From the IMG/VR virus record IMGVR_UViG_3300022602_000024, positions 62,797 through 126,796 of that record: 64,000 nucleotides of DNA; one strand, written 5' to 3'. A program made the position numbers and the translations under genes. Below the pieces are notes generated by a model. It made no database searches. It was not told the DNA's origin and saw only the letters and a list, made by a program, of their open reading frames with translations. This DNA comes from a virus. Positions 27,604 to 35,098 of this stretch are shown here, piece by piece (position 1 is the first letter of the stretch; each line of letters opens with the position of its first letter).

Positions 27604-27935
27604 TTTAGTTCCTTTTCTTTTACATTGCTGAAAACCTGTATACCATGGGCTCTAATCAGTTCAACAGCTTTTAGCCAATCTTGGTTAAACATCTCCACTA
27701 GATCGTCCCTGTTGATGCCAGTGTTGACGTGTAAGGTATAAATTTCATACTGCCTGAGTGTTTTAGTTTTAACTCTCATCATCATACCATCGATCATTTG
27801 CCTTACAACAGGAGTGGACTGGCCCTGCAACGTGTTCCACATGATTTCTTGTTCTAGTGCACCAAGATCCACACACGCCTCAAGGCCATCCTCGTCCCAC
27901 GACACCAAAAAGCCATTGCTGTTGTCAGTTGTCAT
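27576..27935 (-). CDS. Phage protein of unknown function (119 aa)
   Basis: Contains an N-terminal Trp/Asp/Glu-rich stretch (SWDEDGLEACVDLG) and an MDGMMMRVKTKTLRQYE segment. Joined to the VWA gene upstream by an ATGA overlap, so it is probably co-expressed with the MoxR/VWA pair. No known domain seen. Confidence 0.65.
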   Translation of the reverse strand: MTTDNSNGFLVSWDEDGLEACVDLGALEQEIMWNTLQGQSTPVVRQMIDGMMMRVKTKTLRQYEIYTLHVNTGINRDDLVEMFNQDWLKAVELIRAHGIQVFSNVKEKELKWNMLTQQN

Positions 27936-29194
27936 TTATCGGCGTTCTCGTAGTGAGCCCACACACCAAACTCGGGTTCGGCATTGGGATTGCCTTTGAT
28001 AATCCATACTGTATCAGCATAAGGCTCTACTTCTGCTGGATGCCATTCAAAAAAGCAAAAGTCTGTAAACATGATCAATTTCTTGGGCTCGATGTTGTTT
28101 TCTTTCAACCAGTTCCATACACAATGTGGGTCAGTGCCGCCACCGCCACCGGGTTCAAACGTGCTGATATCTTCCAAGTTATCACTGGTAAACTCGCCAC
28201 TGTTATGAACTTCGGTATCCCACCCCACAACTGTAATCTTGTACTCATCGTAGGCTTCCATGATACCTTTGATCTCGCTCAAGAACACTTTCAAGTCTTT
28301 GTCAGTGATTGAGCCTGAAGTGTCAATACCGATCACAACATCAATTTGCTCACCGGGCTTCATGCCAGGCATGACTGCATCCATGTGCCAACTGCGACGG
28401 CTGGGTTTGGACCATGTAAAGTCACTCTTGACTGTGCTTTGGATTTGTTGTTGCAACAATTCTCTCCAGTTCATAACTGGTTCAGTCAAGTCTTTGATCA
28501 TGCGCTTAACACCACCGGGCACATTACCTGCGCCTGCGGCATTGGCTGCAGCCAATACAGCTTCTTTGATCTCATCACGTATGGCCTTTTGCTCATCCTT
28601 GCTCAGGCGTGGGCGACCACCTGCATGTGAACGTTCTTTGCCTTCGCCGTCACCATCTCCCTCGCCATCGTCGCCGGGCTCCAAGTGTTCGTCCAACAAC
28701 TGCTTCATCAACTTGTCAATGTCCAACTTGTCGGCATTGGCATACAAGTCATCGTACACTTCTTCTGCGCTCATACCTTTGTATTTGGTATCGTACAGGG
28801 CCACGGGAATCTTGTCGCCAATTCGTTGCTCAACCAAATCATAGTTGACACAATAGTCATCGGCAATGTTCCACAATTTGGGATCTCTGTTGCCACGACG
28901 TCCCATGTGATCATAAACCGCATGCAACACTTCGTGCCCAACCAAAAACTCCAATTGTTTCAGGGGCATGTTATTGACAAACTCACTATTGTAGTAAAAT
29001 CTACGTCCATCTGTGGCAGCAGTTGGGCACCAGTCATCACCATTGATCAGTGTCATACGTGTGGCCAAGTTACCAAAAAATGGTGCGCGGAGCAACAATC
29101 CAATACGTGCAGTAATCAATTTCTCTCGTGCAGCCTCGTCAATTTTGGGATTGGTAACTGTTTTAACGGTGCTTTTTTCTGCTAATGTTGTCAT
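27932..29194 (-). CDS. Zinc-site plus VWA-domain protein (DUF2201-like), partner of MoxR
   Basis: A 420-residue protein. The N-terminal half has HEVLHAVYDH with H87, E88 and H91, a metallopeptidase-like zinc motif. A low-complexity Asp/Gly/Glu linker lies around 172-186. The C-terminal half has IGIDTSGSITD (DTSGS at 291-295), a VWA metal-ion-dependent adhesion site. This order is that of DUF2201 proteins, which work with MoxR AAA ATPases in assembly or maturation of protein complexes. A MoxR gene lies two genes upstream. Whether the zinc site cleaves peptides is unknown. Confidence 0.85.
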   Translation of the reverse strand: MTTLAEKSTVKTVTNPKIDEAAREKLITARIGLLLRAPFFGNLATRMTLINGDDWCPTAATDGRRFYYNSEFVNNMPLKQLEFLVGHEVLHAVYDHMGRRGNRDPKLWNIADDYCVNYDLVEQRIGDKIPVALYDTKYKGMSAEEVYDDLYANADKLDIDKLMKQLLDEHLEPGDDGEGDGDGEGKERSHAGGRPRLSKDEQKAIRDEIKEAVLAAANAAGAGNVPGGVKRMIKDLTEPVMNWRELLQQQIQSTVKSDFTWSKPSRRSWHMDAVMPGMKPGEQIDVVIGIDTSGSITDKDLKVFLSEIKGIMEAYDEYKITVVGWDTEVHNSGEFTSDNLEDISTFEPGGGGGTDPHCVWNWLKENNIEPKKLIMFTDFCFFEWHPAEVEPYADTVWIIKGNPNAEPEFGVWAHYENADK

Positions 29195-29217
29195 TGTAAC
29201 TCCTGTTTAATGTATAT

Positions 29218-29246
29218 ATTATAACACACTTTGAATTATTGGTCTG
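29218..29246 (-). promoter_or_regulatory. Promoter of the VWA operon with CAGACC at -35
   Basis: Reading the - strand: CAGACC (29241-29246), a 17-bp spacer and TATAAT (29218-29223), then a 23-nt leader to the VWA ATG. CAGACC is far from the TTGACA consensus but recurs exactly in front of the MoxR gene, with AATAA following in both. Confidence 0.7.
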
Positions 29247-29261
29247 TGGCTTTTTTGCAAC
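29245..29261 (-). promoter_or_regulatory. Junction element copy B
   Basis: On the + strand this reads TGTGGCTTTTTTGCAAC, a variant of the 17-bp element TGTTGTTTTTAYGCAAC found at four other operon junctions. It follows the stop of the upstream gene and touches the -35 region of the VWA promoter. Confidence 0.55.
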
Positions 29262-29266
29262 ACTTT

Positions 29267-29542
29267 TTACGCCCATTTTAACTTAAAAAGCGTGAAAGCA
29301 TCTTCTTTAAAGTATAGCCTAAGATGCTGAAATTCTGTGTCCCAAGCCCACTGGGCAGTTTGAGATTTCATCCGGATCATGCTGTCTCTTTCGCCACTTG
29401 GACCAAAAGTTTCCCAACACCAAACCCGCCACGCATGGAACGTGGCAATGTTTTGATTCATGGCCGAACTCTCACTGGGGGTCGCATAGTAGGCAAAATA
29501 GTGATTACCAGTGTGTCGACGATCTAATTTGGTAACTATCAT
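29267..29542 (-). CDS. Small phage protein of unknown function (91 aa)
   Basis: Begins MIVTKLDRRHTGNHYFAYY and is rich in Trp and Phe in its second half (WRVWCWETFG, QWAWDTEF). I recall similar proteins in other T4-like phages, with no function. Coupled to the lipoprotein gene by an ATGA overlap. It is the last gene of the transcript begun at the MoxR promoter. Confidence 0.65.
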   Translation of the reverse strand: MIVTKLDRRHTGNHYFAYYATPSESSAMNQNIATFHAWRVWCWETFGPSGERDSMIRMKSQTAQWAWDTEFQHLRLYFKEDAFTLFKLKWA

Positions 29543-29811
29543 TGCCGCCTCTTGTTAAATGTATCTTCCATGGCCTGAACCGTAGTCATTTGGCACACTT
29601 GCTCGCCTTTGACAATTCTAAAAGTTTTACAGTCTCTATCTTGCGTATAACTCAGTGCATGATCTTCTACACTTTTGCCTGTAGTGCCCAGTATGCCGAG
29701 ATTAACTGAAGTGACAACTGGGCTTGCACACCCAGTTAACAGGCATAACAAAATAGGGGCAATGCCCCTACCTTGCTTACTTGCCGCCTGCAGCAATGAT
29801 GTATTTGCCAT
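29539..29811 (-). CDS. Small predicted lipoprotein (90 aa)
   Basis: Residues 16-27 are hydrophobic and end in a lipobox with Cys28 (LLTGC), so the protein is probably exported and lipidated. The mature part is about 62 residues, with DHALSYTQDRDC and RIVKGEQVC segments whose two Cys may pair. I associate that pattern with small lipoproteins of proteobacteria. Its start lies inside the 3' end of the MoxR gene (35-bp overlap). A spanin-like or host-envelope role is possible but not shown. Confidence 0.6.
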   Translation of the reverse strand: MANTSLLQAASKQGRGIAPILLCLLTGCASPVVTSVNLGILGTTGKSVEDHALSYTQDRDCKTFRIVKGEQVCQMTTVQAMEDTFNKRRQ

Positions 29812-30877
29812 AACGCTTGTGGAACTCGTTAAAGCTCTCCAATTTGCCAGGTAACAATGGCAAGTTGTATGTAGTCAACGCAACCCTAGCGCCCATAACA
29901 ACCAACTCTGTTGAGAAATTGTCCATCATAAAGCGGAAGAAACAGTCGGCCATTTTGTGCCAATCGGCAATTTTATCTTTGCTGAGTTTGACATAAGCGT
30001 CTTGCAGTTCATAGCACATACTCACAGTCAACGAATACATAGCACTCACTTCTTTGACTTTGAGCTCTTTGACTTTGCCTTGCAAAATGTCACTGGGGTT
30101 AGGCATTTGGCTGGCCACTTTGCGGTGTGCCATAAACTTAACTGCCAAGCCGTCACCGATGGTACCTGCAATCAAATCGCTCAACTCAGCATCGGTAGCG
30201 TCTTCGTCATACAAGAACTGACTTACGAAACTCCATGAACGTGGAGTAGCAAAGGCACGTGAACTAGAACGTGGGTTAAAGTCCATCAAGTCATTCTTGG
30301 CAAAGCCAATGTAACCTACCACGTCCTTGTGGATACGATTCTTAACAGCCCACTCATTCCATGAGTCATAGTCTTCTTTGACTTCTAAGTGTACGAAACG
30401 ATTTGCCAGGGGCATGGGCATTCTGTAGCTAACACCTTTGTCTGACTCTCTGTTACCTGCCGCAACAATAACCACGTTGTCGGGCAAATTGTAAGTGCCA
30501 AGTCTACGATTAAGCACCAATTGATAAGCCGCGGCCTGTACTGCTGGAGCCGCACTGTTCATCTCATCCAAGAACAAGGTGATCACTGGATGTTGAGCGG
30601 CCAATTCAGCAGTGGGCAACTCAATGGGCTCGGCCCAGTCCATTTTACCAACTTCTTTGTTGAAGTAAGGAATACCACGCAAGTCAGTGGGATCCAATTG
30701 CGACAAACGCAAATCAATCATAACACCACCCAAGTCTTTGGTCAAGTCTGCAACCAATTCTGACTTGCCAACTCCAGGAGGACCCCAAAGGAATACGGGA
30801 CGCTGAACTTTGAATGCACGTAGAAGTCTGCTACGGGCTTCGTTGGGGCTAACTGTACGATTTTCTGAAATGCTCAT
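29777..30877 (-). CDS. MoxR-type AAA+ ATPase
   Basis: A 366-residue ATPase. Walker A is GPPGVGKS (32-39) and Walker B is LFLDEMNS (101-108). The order and the DLRGIPYF segment fit MoxR-like AAA+ proteins. MoxR ATPases act with VWA-domain proteins on complex assembly or metal insertion; the VWA partner is two genes downstream. Both genes have their own promoter of the same unusual type, so they are likely expressed together. Confidence 0.88.
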   Translation of the reverse strand: MSISENRTVSPNEARSRLLRAFKVQRPVFLWGPPGVGKSELVADLTKDLGGVMIDLRLSQLDPTDLRGIPYFNKEVGKMDWAEPIELPTAELAAQHPVITLFLDEMNSAAPAVQAAAYQLVLNRRLGTYNLPDNVVIVAAGNRESDKGVSYRMPMPLANRFVHLEVKEDYDSWNEWAVKNRIHKDVVGYIGFAKNDLMDFNPRSSSRAFATPRSWSFVSQFLYDEDATDAELSDLIAGTIGDGLAVKFMAHRKVASQMPNPSDILQGKVKELKVKEVSAMYSLTVSMCYELQDAYVKLSKDKIADWHKMADCFFRFMMDNFSTELVVMGARVALTTYNLPLLPGKLESFNEFHKRYGKYIIAAGGK

Positions 30878-30920
30878 ATATACTCCTGAAATTAATGAAC
30901 TTTTAACTAACTAAAAACAT

Positions 30921-30949
30921 ATTATACGACAAACTTCTTTATTGGTCTG
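30921..30949 (-). promoter_or_regulatory. Promoter of the MoxR operon with CAGACC at -35
   Basis: On the - strand: CAGACC (30944-30949), 17-bp spacer starting AATAA, TATAAT (30921-30926), then a leader of 43 nt with AGGAG before the MoxR ATG. It is nearly the same as the VWA promoter over 45 positions, including the spacing. Confidence 0.72.
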
Positions 30950-30964
30950 TTGTTTTTATGCAAC
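30948..30964 (-). promoter_or_regulatory. Junction element copy A
   Basis: Reads TGTTGTTTTTATGCAAC on the + strand, with GTTG and CAAC arms. It starts directly after the stop of the GIY-YIG gene and abuts the CAGACC hexamer of the MoxR promoter. Confidence 0.65.
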
Positions 30965-31291
30965 TCAATGAGTATTAAGTGCGGGCTTGCACTCATTGAT
31001 TAATTCACGTTCGATAGCATGAGCGGGCTTACGTCCACGCACAATATCTACCAATAACACGGAAAATGCTTCTGCACCGTGTTCACGAATGCTGTTGCAC
31101 AAAGCCCACGATTTGTTTTCAGTTACAGCACGACGAACGTGCTTCTGAAAACGAACTTTTAGTGCTTTGGTTACTTGTGAGCCGCATACAGTAATACCAA
31201 TATAACTCTCGTTTGTGTTAGTGTTTACTAACATATAAACGGCGTGTTTGGTATCTTGTCTGCGTTTACGGGTTTGTTTTTTGCTGTCCAT
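30965..31291 (-). CDS. GIY-YIG family endonuclease
   Basis: A 108-residue protein starting MDSKKQTRKRRQ, with the GIY and YIG strands as VYML and YIGIT about ten residues apart, then a VRFQKH arginine helix and an ELINECKPALN end with the catalytic Glu position. Small GIY-YIG proteins in T4-like phages include Seg-type homing endonucleases. I chose 31291 rather than the upstream ATG (31330) because the -10 of a strong promoter ends 6 nt before this codon. Confidence 0.8.
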   Translation of the reverse strand: MDSKKQTRKRRQDTKHAVYMLVNTNTNESYIGITVCGSQVTKALKVRFQKHVRRAVTENKSWALCNSIREHGAEAFSVLLVDIVRGRKPAHAIERELINECKPALNTH

Positions 31292-31297
31292 GTAGTT

Positions 31298-31326
31298 ATT
31301 ATAGCAAAAGTGCCATTTATGGACAA
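31298..31326 (-). promoter_or_regulatory. Sigma70 promoter giving a probably leaderless GIY-YIG message
   Basis: TTGTCC (31321-31326), 17-bp spacer, TATAAT (31298-31303), then AACTAC and ATG. Transcription normally starts about 7 nt after the -10, which here is the A of the ATG. Confidence 0.7.
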
Positions 31327-31333
31327 CCAAACG

Positions 31334-31376
31334 GTGTTGTTTTTAGCACAAAAAAGTAGTACTAAAGTGTTACTTT
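31334..31376 (-). repeat. Direct repeat E: terminator-like unit ending the methyltransferase operon
   Basis: On the + strand it runs GTGTTGTTTTTA, a short A-rich spacer, then GTAGTACTAAAGTGTTACTTT. The same unit occurs at 34378-34417. On the - strand the second block can fold into a short imperfect hairpin followed by six T, so it may terminate the restriction-modification operon. The first block is junction element copy E. It overlaps the last codons of the methyltransferase gene. Confidence 0.7.
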
Positions 31377-32512
31377 TTGAACACAAAAATACCCTCAAAT
31401 TTTGTGCTATTTTCACTACGATTATTGCCTACTCCCGGGCGAGTTGTCAACAACATTTTAAGAGTTTCTGTGTGTTTAAAACCACACTTTTCGCTCAGCT
31501 CAATCCAGCGTTCTACTATTTTAAACTGCTCTTTGCCGTGTTTATAGTCGGCAATGTTGACTGCATATACCCCATCATCAGCAAGTGCACGATGAATCAT
31601 CTTTAACGTGGGTGCCACGTAACCTTCGAACCAACGATCAATGTCGCTATAACGATTCATACACTGGGTTGGTTCATCAGTGTAGGTTTCAAGATTAAAG
31701 TATGGGGGGCTAGAAAAGGCTGCATCGTAAGTGCCAGGTTCAGGCTCAAACTCCTCACTAGGCATACAATTCATACTAAATCCAGATCCTTGGCCTTCGT
31801 CTTGTAACAGTTCGCCTAGGGCCTGTAATCCTTCAAACGTTCGAGTGTTGGGATCAATACCGGTATAATGATAACGCATACGACTGGTCATTGAACCTAG
31901 CATACGTCCGCCATAGCCTGAACTAAAGTCCAATAGGTTGCCCATAAATGTGGGGCAAAGATATTCCCATACTGCACGAGCATTTAACGGTTTGAAGTTT
32001 TGTATAGTGCCACCATTGACCAATTCTATAGCAGTTCTGATCAAGTGCGGGAATACTGCTTCATCACCATTGTCTCGATGTTGATAGCACAATTTGATAG
32101 CACGTTTGAATTTGACATCATGATTAAATCTTGATCGTAAGCTCACAGTATCATTTGTATTCCATTTAGCATCTTGCATGTTAGGAAACCAAAAACGTGC
32201 AAACGCATTACCATCATTGCCACCAATGGCTAGAGTTTTCTTTGTGACAGATTTGTTCTTGTGTGCTAGATTACGAATCTGTGCTCTACATCCTTCTAAA
32301 CTGTAGTAGGTTAAAGGTAGCACATTTACTGCACGATAGATATCGAACACTTCTTGTTCAATGGCCAATCGACCTGCTTCATCTGCGGCTGCCCAACGTT
32401 CCTTATTCAATCGGCGTAGGTCCTTCTCTACACTTTCGTATCCGGTGTAGATGTCAGCAGTGGGAACAACTCCCCATTCTGCACAAACTTGATCGTAATA
32501 CGCTTGAATCAT
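31370..32512 (-). CDS. DNA methyltransferase with SPPY motif
   Basis: A 380-residue Rossmann methyltransferase. LLDFSSGYGGRMLG (193-206) is the SAM-binding motif I, and SSPPYF with SPPY at 268-271 is the catalytic motif IV of amino-methyltransferases acting on adenine N6 or cytosine N4. The first 180 residues are a helical region that may read the target. It lies in one operon with the Dam-type enzyme and the EcoRI-like nuclease (4-bp overlap with Dam), so it may protect phage DNA. Confidence 0.82.
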   Translation of the reverse strand: MIQAYYDQVCAEWGVVPTADIYTGYESVEKDLRRLNKERWAAADEAGRLAIEQEVFDIYRAVNVLPLTYYSLEGCRAQIRNLAHKNKSVTKKTLAIGGNDGNAFARFWFPNMQDAKWNTNDTVSLRSRFNHDVKFKRAIKLCYQHRDNGDEAVFPHLIRTAIELVNGGTIQNFKPLNARAVWEYLCPTFMGNLLDFSSGYGGRMLGSMTSRMRYHYTGIDPNTRTFEGLQALGELLQDEGQGSGFSMNCMPSEEFEPEPGTYDAAFSSPPYFNLETYTDEPTQCMNRYSDIDRWFEGYVAPTLKMIHRALADDGVYAVNIADYKHGKEQFKIVERWIELSEKCGFKHTETLKMLLTTRPGVGNNRSENSTKFEGIFVFKK

Positions 32513-33438
32513 TCTTCAGTGACAAATAACGATTCGTTTTTGATTGCTTTGCTATATAACAATACTTCTTTTGCAGCTTTGGCTTCTTTTATTGTGACAT
32601 TTGCTTTACCTTCTTCTTGTACTGTTTTTGTAGATCTACGCCCAGCAGTATAAGTGATATCATAATAACTGATATCTAAATTTCCTTGATTGTCTGTGTA
32701 AAATGTATCACCAGCATTGCGGTTGCAGTACATAACAATATGTCCTTCTTGATCTGCTTTTTTGCAAAAATCAATTAGTTCTAAATGTTTATTATCGTCA
32801 AAGTCTGTTCCGTATTGCGTAAAACTATCACGATAAGGAGGATCAAAAAAGAATAGTGCTCGACCTTCTATATTAGTACCGAGACAATGTTTCCATTCAC
32901 CACTGTGGATAGAAACTTTTTGTAAGAACTTGTGCCACTCTAACACATTTTCTTTGTCATATACGCTGTCTTTTTGATTAAGCAACCCAGATGGAGTACA
33001 AAATCTTCCTTTGGCTTCTTTGGTGCTTTGCCATATACCATTAAATGCGGTCTTCATTAAAAAGTACAATGTGGCACTTTCTTTAGCGGCTGACCAAGAT
33101 TGATATTCTGTGGTGTATTCTTTTCTTATTTTATAATAAAAAACTTTTCTTTCGGCCTTGGACATAGGCAAATACTGATTGCAAAGATGATCACATTCAG
33201 TAGTGAACTCTGTAATGTGATCTCGTATGGCAAGATATAACCCCACGATTTCCGGGTTTATATCATTGAGTATAAACTTAATGTTGGGATTATTTTTATA
33301 GATATGAATCATCATAGCACCACCTCCGAAGAATGGTTCTACATAAGTATCGTATCCATTTTTTGGTATGCCGGGATTAAGTTCGTACTTGGGTATCATT
33401 TTATTCTTACCACCGGCCCACATGTATAAAGGTTTCAT
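32509..33438 (-). CDS. dam: Dam-family (D12 class) adenine-N6 DNA methyltransferase
   Basis: A 309-residue enzyme. WAGGK (7-11) and VEPFFGGG (33-40) are the SAM-binding motifs, and DPPY (199-202) is the catalytic motif, in the order of the D12 class. It methylates adenine in a short target, classically GATC for Dam; the target here cannot be read from the sequence. It lies 11 bp after the EcoRI-like endonuclease gene and may be its cognate enzyme or an orphan. Confidence 0.9.
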   Translation of the reverse strand: MKPLYMWAGGKNKMIPKYELNPGIPKNGYDTYVEPFFGGGAMMIHIYKNNPNIKFILNDINPEIVGLYLAIRDHITEFTTECDHLCNQYLPMSKAERKVFYYKIRKEYTTEYQSWSAAKESATLYFLMKTAFNGIWQSTKEAKGRFCTPSGLLNQKDSVYDKENVLEWHKFLQKVSIHSGEWKHCLGTNIEGRALFFFDPPYRDSFTQYGTDFDDNKHLELIDFCKKADQEGHIVMYCNRNAGDTFYTDNQGNLDISYYDITYTAGRRSTKTVQEEGKANVTIKEAKAAKEVLLYSKAIKNESLFVTEE

Positions 33439-33449
33439 AGTATATTATA

Positions 33450-34277
33450 TTAGTTTAAAAAACATTCCACAAGTGTTGTGGCTATCTCTGAATTTGCTTT
33501 GCCTTCTTGCATCATGTCCAACACAATTTCATGTGCTTCTGTTAGATATGCACGGGGCAATCTGTGCCAAACTGGGAATAATGGATCACCGGGAGTCTGT
33601 GCAAAGGTACTAAAACGCATTTCTAATTCTCGACGTGCAAGTTCTTTAGCGATTCTTTCCGTGCGTTCTTCGTCAGTCTCAAAGTTTCTGATAAAGAAAT
33701 CTACACTACTTGATTTGCTTGCGTTTCCGTTGGTTATTGTCAAATATTGTTTGGCCTTTTCAAAAGGTATATCTAACCCTAATATACCAATCATTATGTT
33801 AAAGATTTCTTCTTCAGTGAATCCATTGGGTTGATAGTAAAAGATGCAGTTGTCGCCGTTGATGGCTCTCATCGTTTGTCCAAACTCATACAATACTCCG
33901 CCAGGATTTGCTCCTTCCCCAGTCATGAATGTGATGTATTTTACATCAGGATTCATTCGGTAACAAATCAAATAGTTTTTGGTCCATCGTTCAATAGCAT
34001 TACCGCCATCCTGTTGGTGCTTGGCTTCAAATACAAATTTAATAGATCTTGGTTGATTACGTGAACCATCAAACCACATGCCGCCATCGGGAACACATCC
34101 TAAGGTGACATTCATATTATGACATTCTGGGAGTATCTTATTCTTTTGGTGTCCGATTTCAAAACAATATTTTTCTTGACATATAGCAATAGCCATAGCG
34201 ATGTTCTTAACATCGCCGTCGAGCTGTTTAGACTCGGTACTGCCTGCTTCTGTACCTACTTGGATACCACCAGCCAT
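33450..34277 (-). CDS. EcoRI-family type II restriction endonuclease
   Basis: A 275-residue protein. PDGG (63-66) supplies the first catalytic Asp; EAKHQ (84-88) supplies the Glu and Lys of the PD-(D/E)xK site; and GNAIERWTKN (92-101) matches the EcoRI segment GNAIERSHKN, whose Asn, Glu and Arg contact the bases of GAATTC. EcoRI is of similar length (277 residues), although the spacing between EAKHQ and GNAIER is much shorter here. The enzyme would cut unmodified DNA of the host or a competing phage. It has its own promoter and is first in an operon with two methyltransferases. Confidence 0.88.
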   Translation of the reverse strand: MAGGIQVGTEAGSTESKQLDGDVKNIAMAIAICQEKYCFEIGHQKNKILPECHNMNVTLGCVPDGGMWFDGSRNQPRSIKFVFEAKHQQDGGNAIERWTKNYLICYRMNPDVKYITFMTGEGANPGGVLYEFGQTMRAINGDNCIFYYQPNGFTEEEIFNIMIGILGLDIPFEKAKQYLTITNGNASKSSSVDFFIRNFETDEERTERIAKELARRELEMRFSTFAQTPGDPLFPVWHRLPRAYLTEAHEIVLDMMQEGKANSEIATTLVECFLN

Positions 34278-34326
34278 AATAAATCCTCTTTAAAATAATT
34301 AATCTTTTTACTCTCTGACAGTTGTT

Positions 34327-34355
34327 ATTATATAGTCGGCATCTATTAGTGTCAA
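34327..34355 (-). promoter_or_regulatory. Consensus sigma70 promoter of the restriction-modification operon
   Basis: TTGACA (34350-34355), 17-bp spacer, TATAAT (34327-34332): both hexamers are perfect. A leader of about 43 nt with AGAGGA follows before the endonuclease ATG. Strong expression by host polymerase is likely right after DNA entry. Confidence 0.85.
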
Positions 34356-34377
34356 CTCCAAAATAACAAAACATTGA

Positions 34378-34417
34378 GTGTTGTTTTTATACAAAAGTAG
34401 TACTTAAGTATTACTTT
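34378..34417 (-). repeat. Direct repeat D: terminator-like unit before the restriction-modification operon
   Basis: Reads GTGTTGTTTTTA then GTAGTACTTAAGTATTACTTT on the + strand; 12 of 12 and 19 of 21 bases match the copy at 31334-31376. On the - strand AGTAATAC-TTAA-GTACTACT can form a hairpin with one mismatch followed by TTTT. It ends the gene at 34404 and precedes the promoter. The two copies bracket the restriction-modification cassette. Confidence 0.7.
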
Positions 34418-34784
34418 CTTCCAGTGTATCTAAATATTTCTGCAAATCCCCATAAAGTGTAAGGGTAACTGCTTCAGATTCTTCAAAGATGATAAACTTT
34501 TCACGTTTGAGCAAGTAATACATTGATGGAAATACACGTTCCAGTTTGAGTATGTAGGCGTTGCTGATTTCTGTTTCTAGGCGAAACTCGTAGGGCTTGA
34601 GTTCTAGTTCCTTGATGGCCATACGCAGGCCATCCAAGGAGAGTCTAAGGCTATTGGCATCGGTGGGATTAATCCACCATAAGTTACGATGATACGAAGT
34701 TTCTGCAGATGGTATGCCGATCTGTTGGCAGAATATCTCAGTGAGTTGGCGTTGCGAGAAACGCTTATGGGAAGATTTTTTCAC
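34404..34784 (-). CDS. Phage protein of unknown function (126 aa)
   Basis: Starts MKKSSHKRFSQRQLTEIF, followed by a segment with NLWWINPTDANSLRLSLDGL and a C-terminal strand-rich region with YYLLKREKFIIFEE. I recall this protein in other T4-like phages, function unknown. Overlaps the upstream gene by 20 bp. Confidence 0.7.
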   Translation of the reverse strand: MKKSSHKRFSQRQLTEIFCQQIGIPSAETSYHRNLWWINPTDANSLRLSLDGLRMAIKELELKPYEFRLETEISNAYILKLERVFPSMYYLLKREKFIIFEESEAVTLTLYGDLQKYLDTLEESNT

Positions 34785-35052
34785 CTTGCTTTAGTAAGAC
34801 AACACTAAACGATTCTGTTTTGTACAGGCTGTTTAGTTTCTTACAAAGATTAATTGCGTGTCCTTTATTGCTGAAAGACACTTTAGAATACTTGGGACCA
34901 GGGTATGCCACCAGCACATTGCTGGTTTTGAGATTGATGGGTCGATTTTCGTAAAAGACCGCATAGATACCATCGGCTTGTAAAACCTGAGAACTCTTGT
35001 ATGTTGTTTTATTGACGTGGTCTAATAACACCGTCGGTTTTGGTCTTGACAT
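34765..35052 (-). CDS. Phage protein of unknown function (95 aa)
   Basis: A small basic protein with strand-like segments (GIYAVFYENRPINL, SNVLVAYPGPKY) and a C-terminal VVLLKQGEKIFP. No catalytic residues can be identified. On the - strand a GATAAATA octamer (about 35078-35085) lies some 30 bp upstream and resembles the late-promoter core of T4-like phages, but it is a single short match. Confidence 0.65.
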   Translation of the reverse strand: MSRPKPTVLLDHVNKTTYKSSQVLQADGIYAVFYENRPINLKTSNVLVAYPGPKYSKVSFSNKGHAINLCKKLNSLYKTESFSVVLLKQGEKIFP

Positions 35053-35098
35053 CTCATGTATCCTTGATACTCTTATTTATCACCTTAATATAGGTAGT

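Noticed and set aside
28260-28844. 194-codon + strand frame opposite the VWA gene
   Set aside because: It is antisense to a clear zinc/VWA protein, Ser/Leu-rich, and has no plausible start context.
33450-34277. Assigning the nuclease as a generic phage hypothetical or Dam-associated nuclease of the DpnII type
   Set aside because: The GNAIER block together with PDGG and EAKHQ is specific for EcoRI-type enzymes; DpnII-type enzymes lack it.
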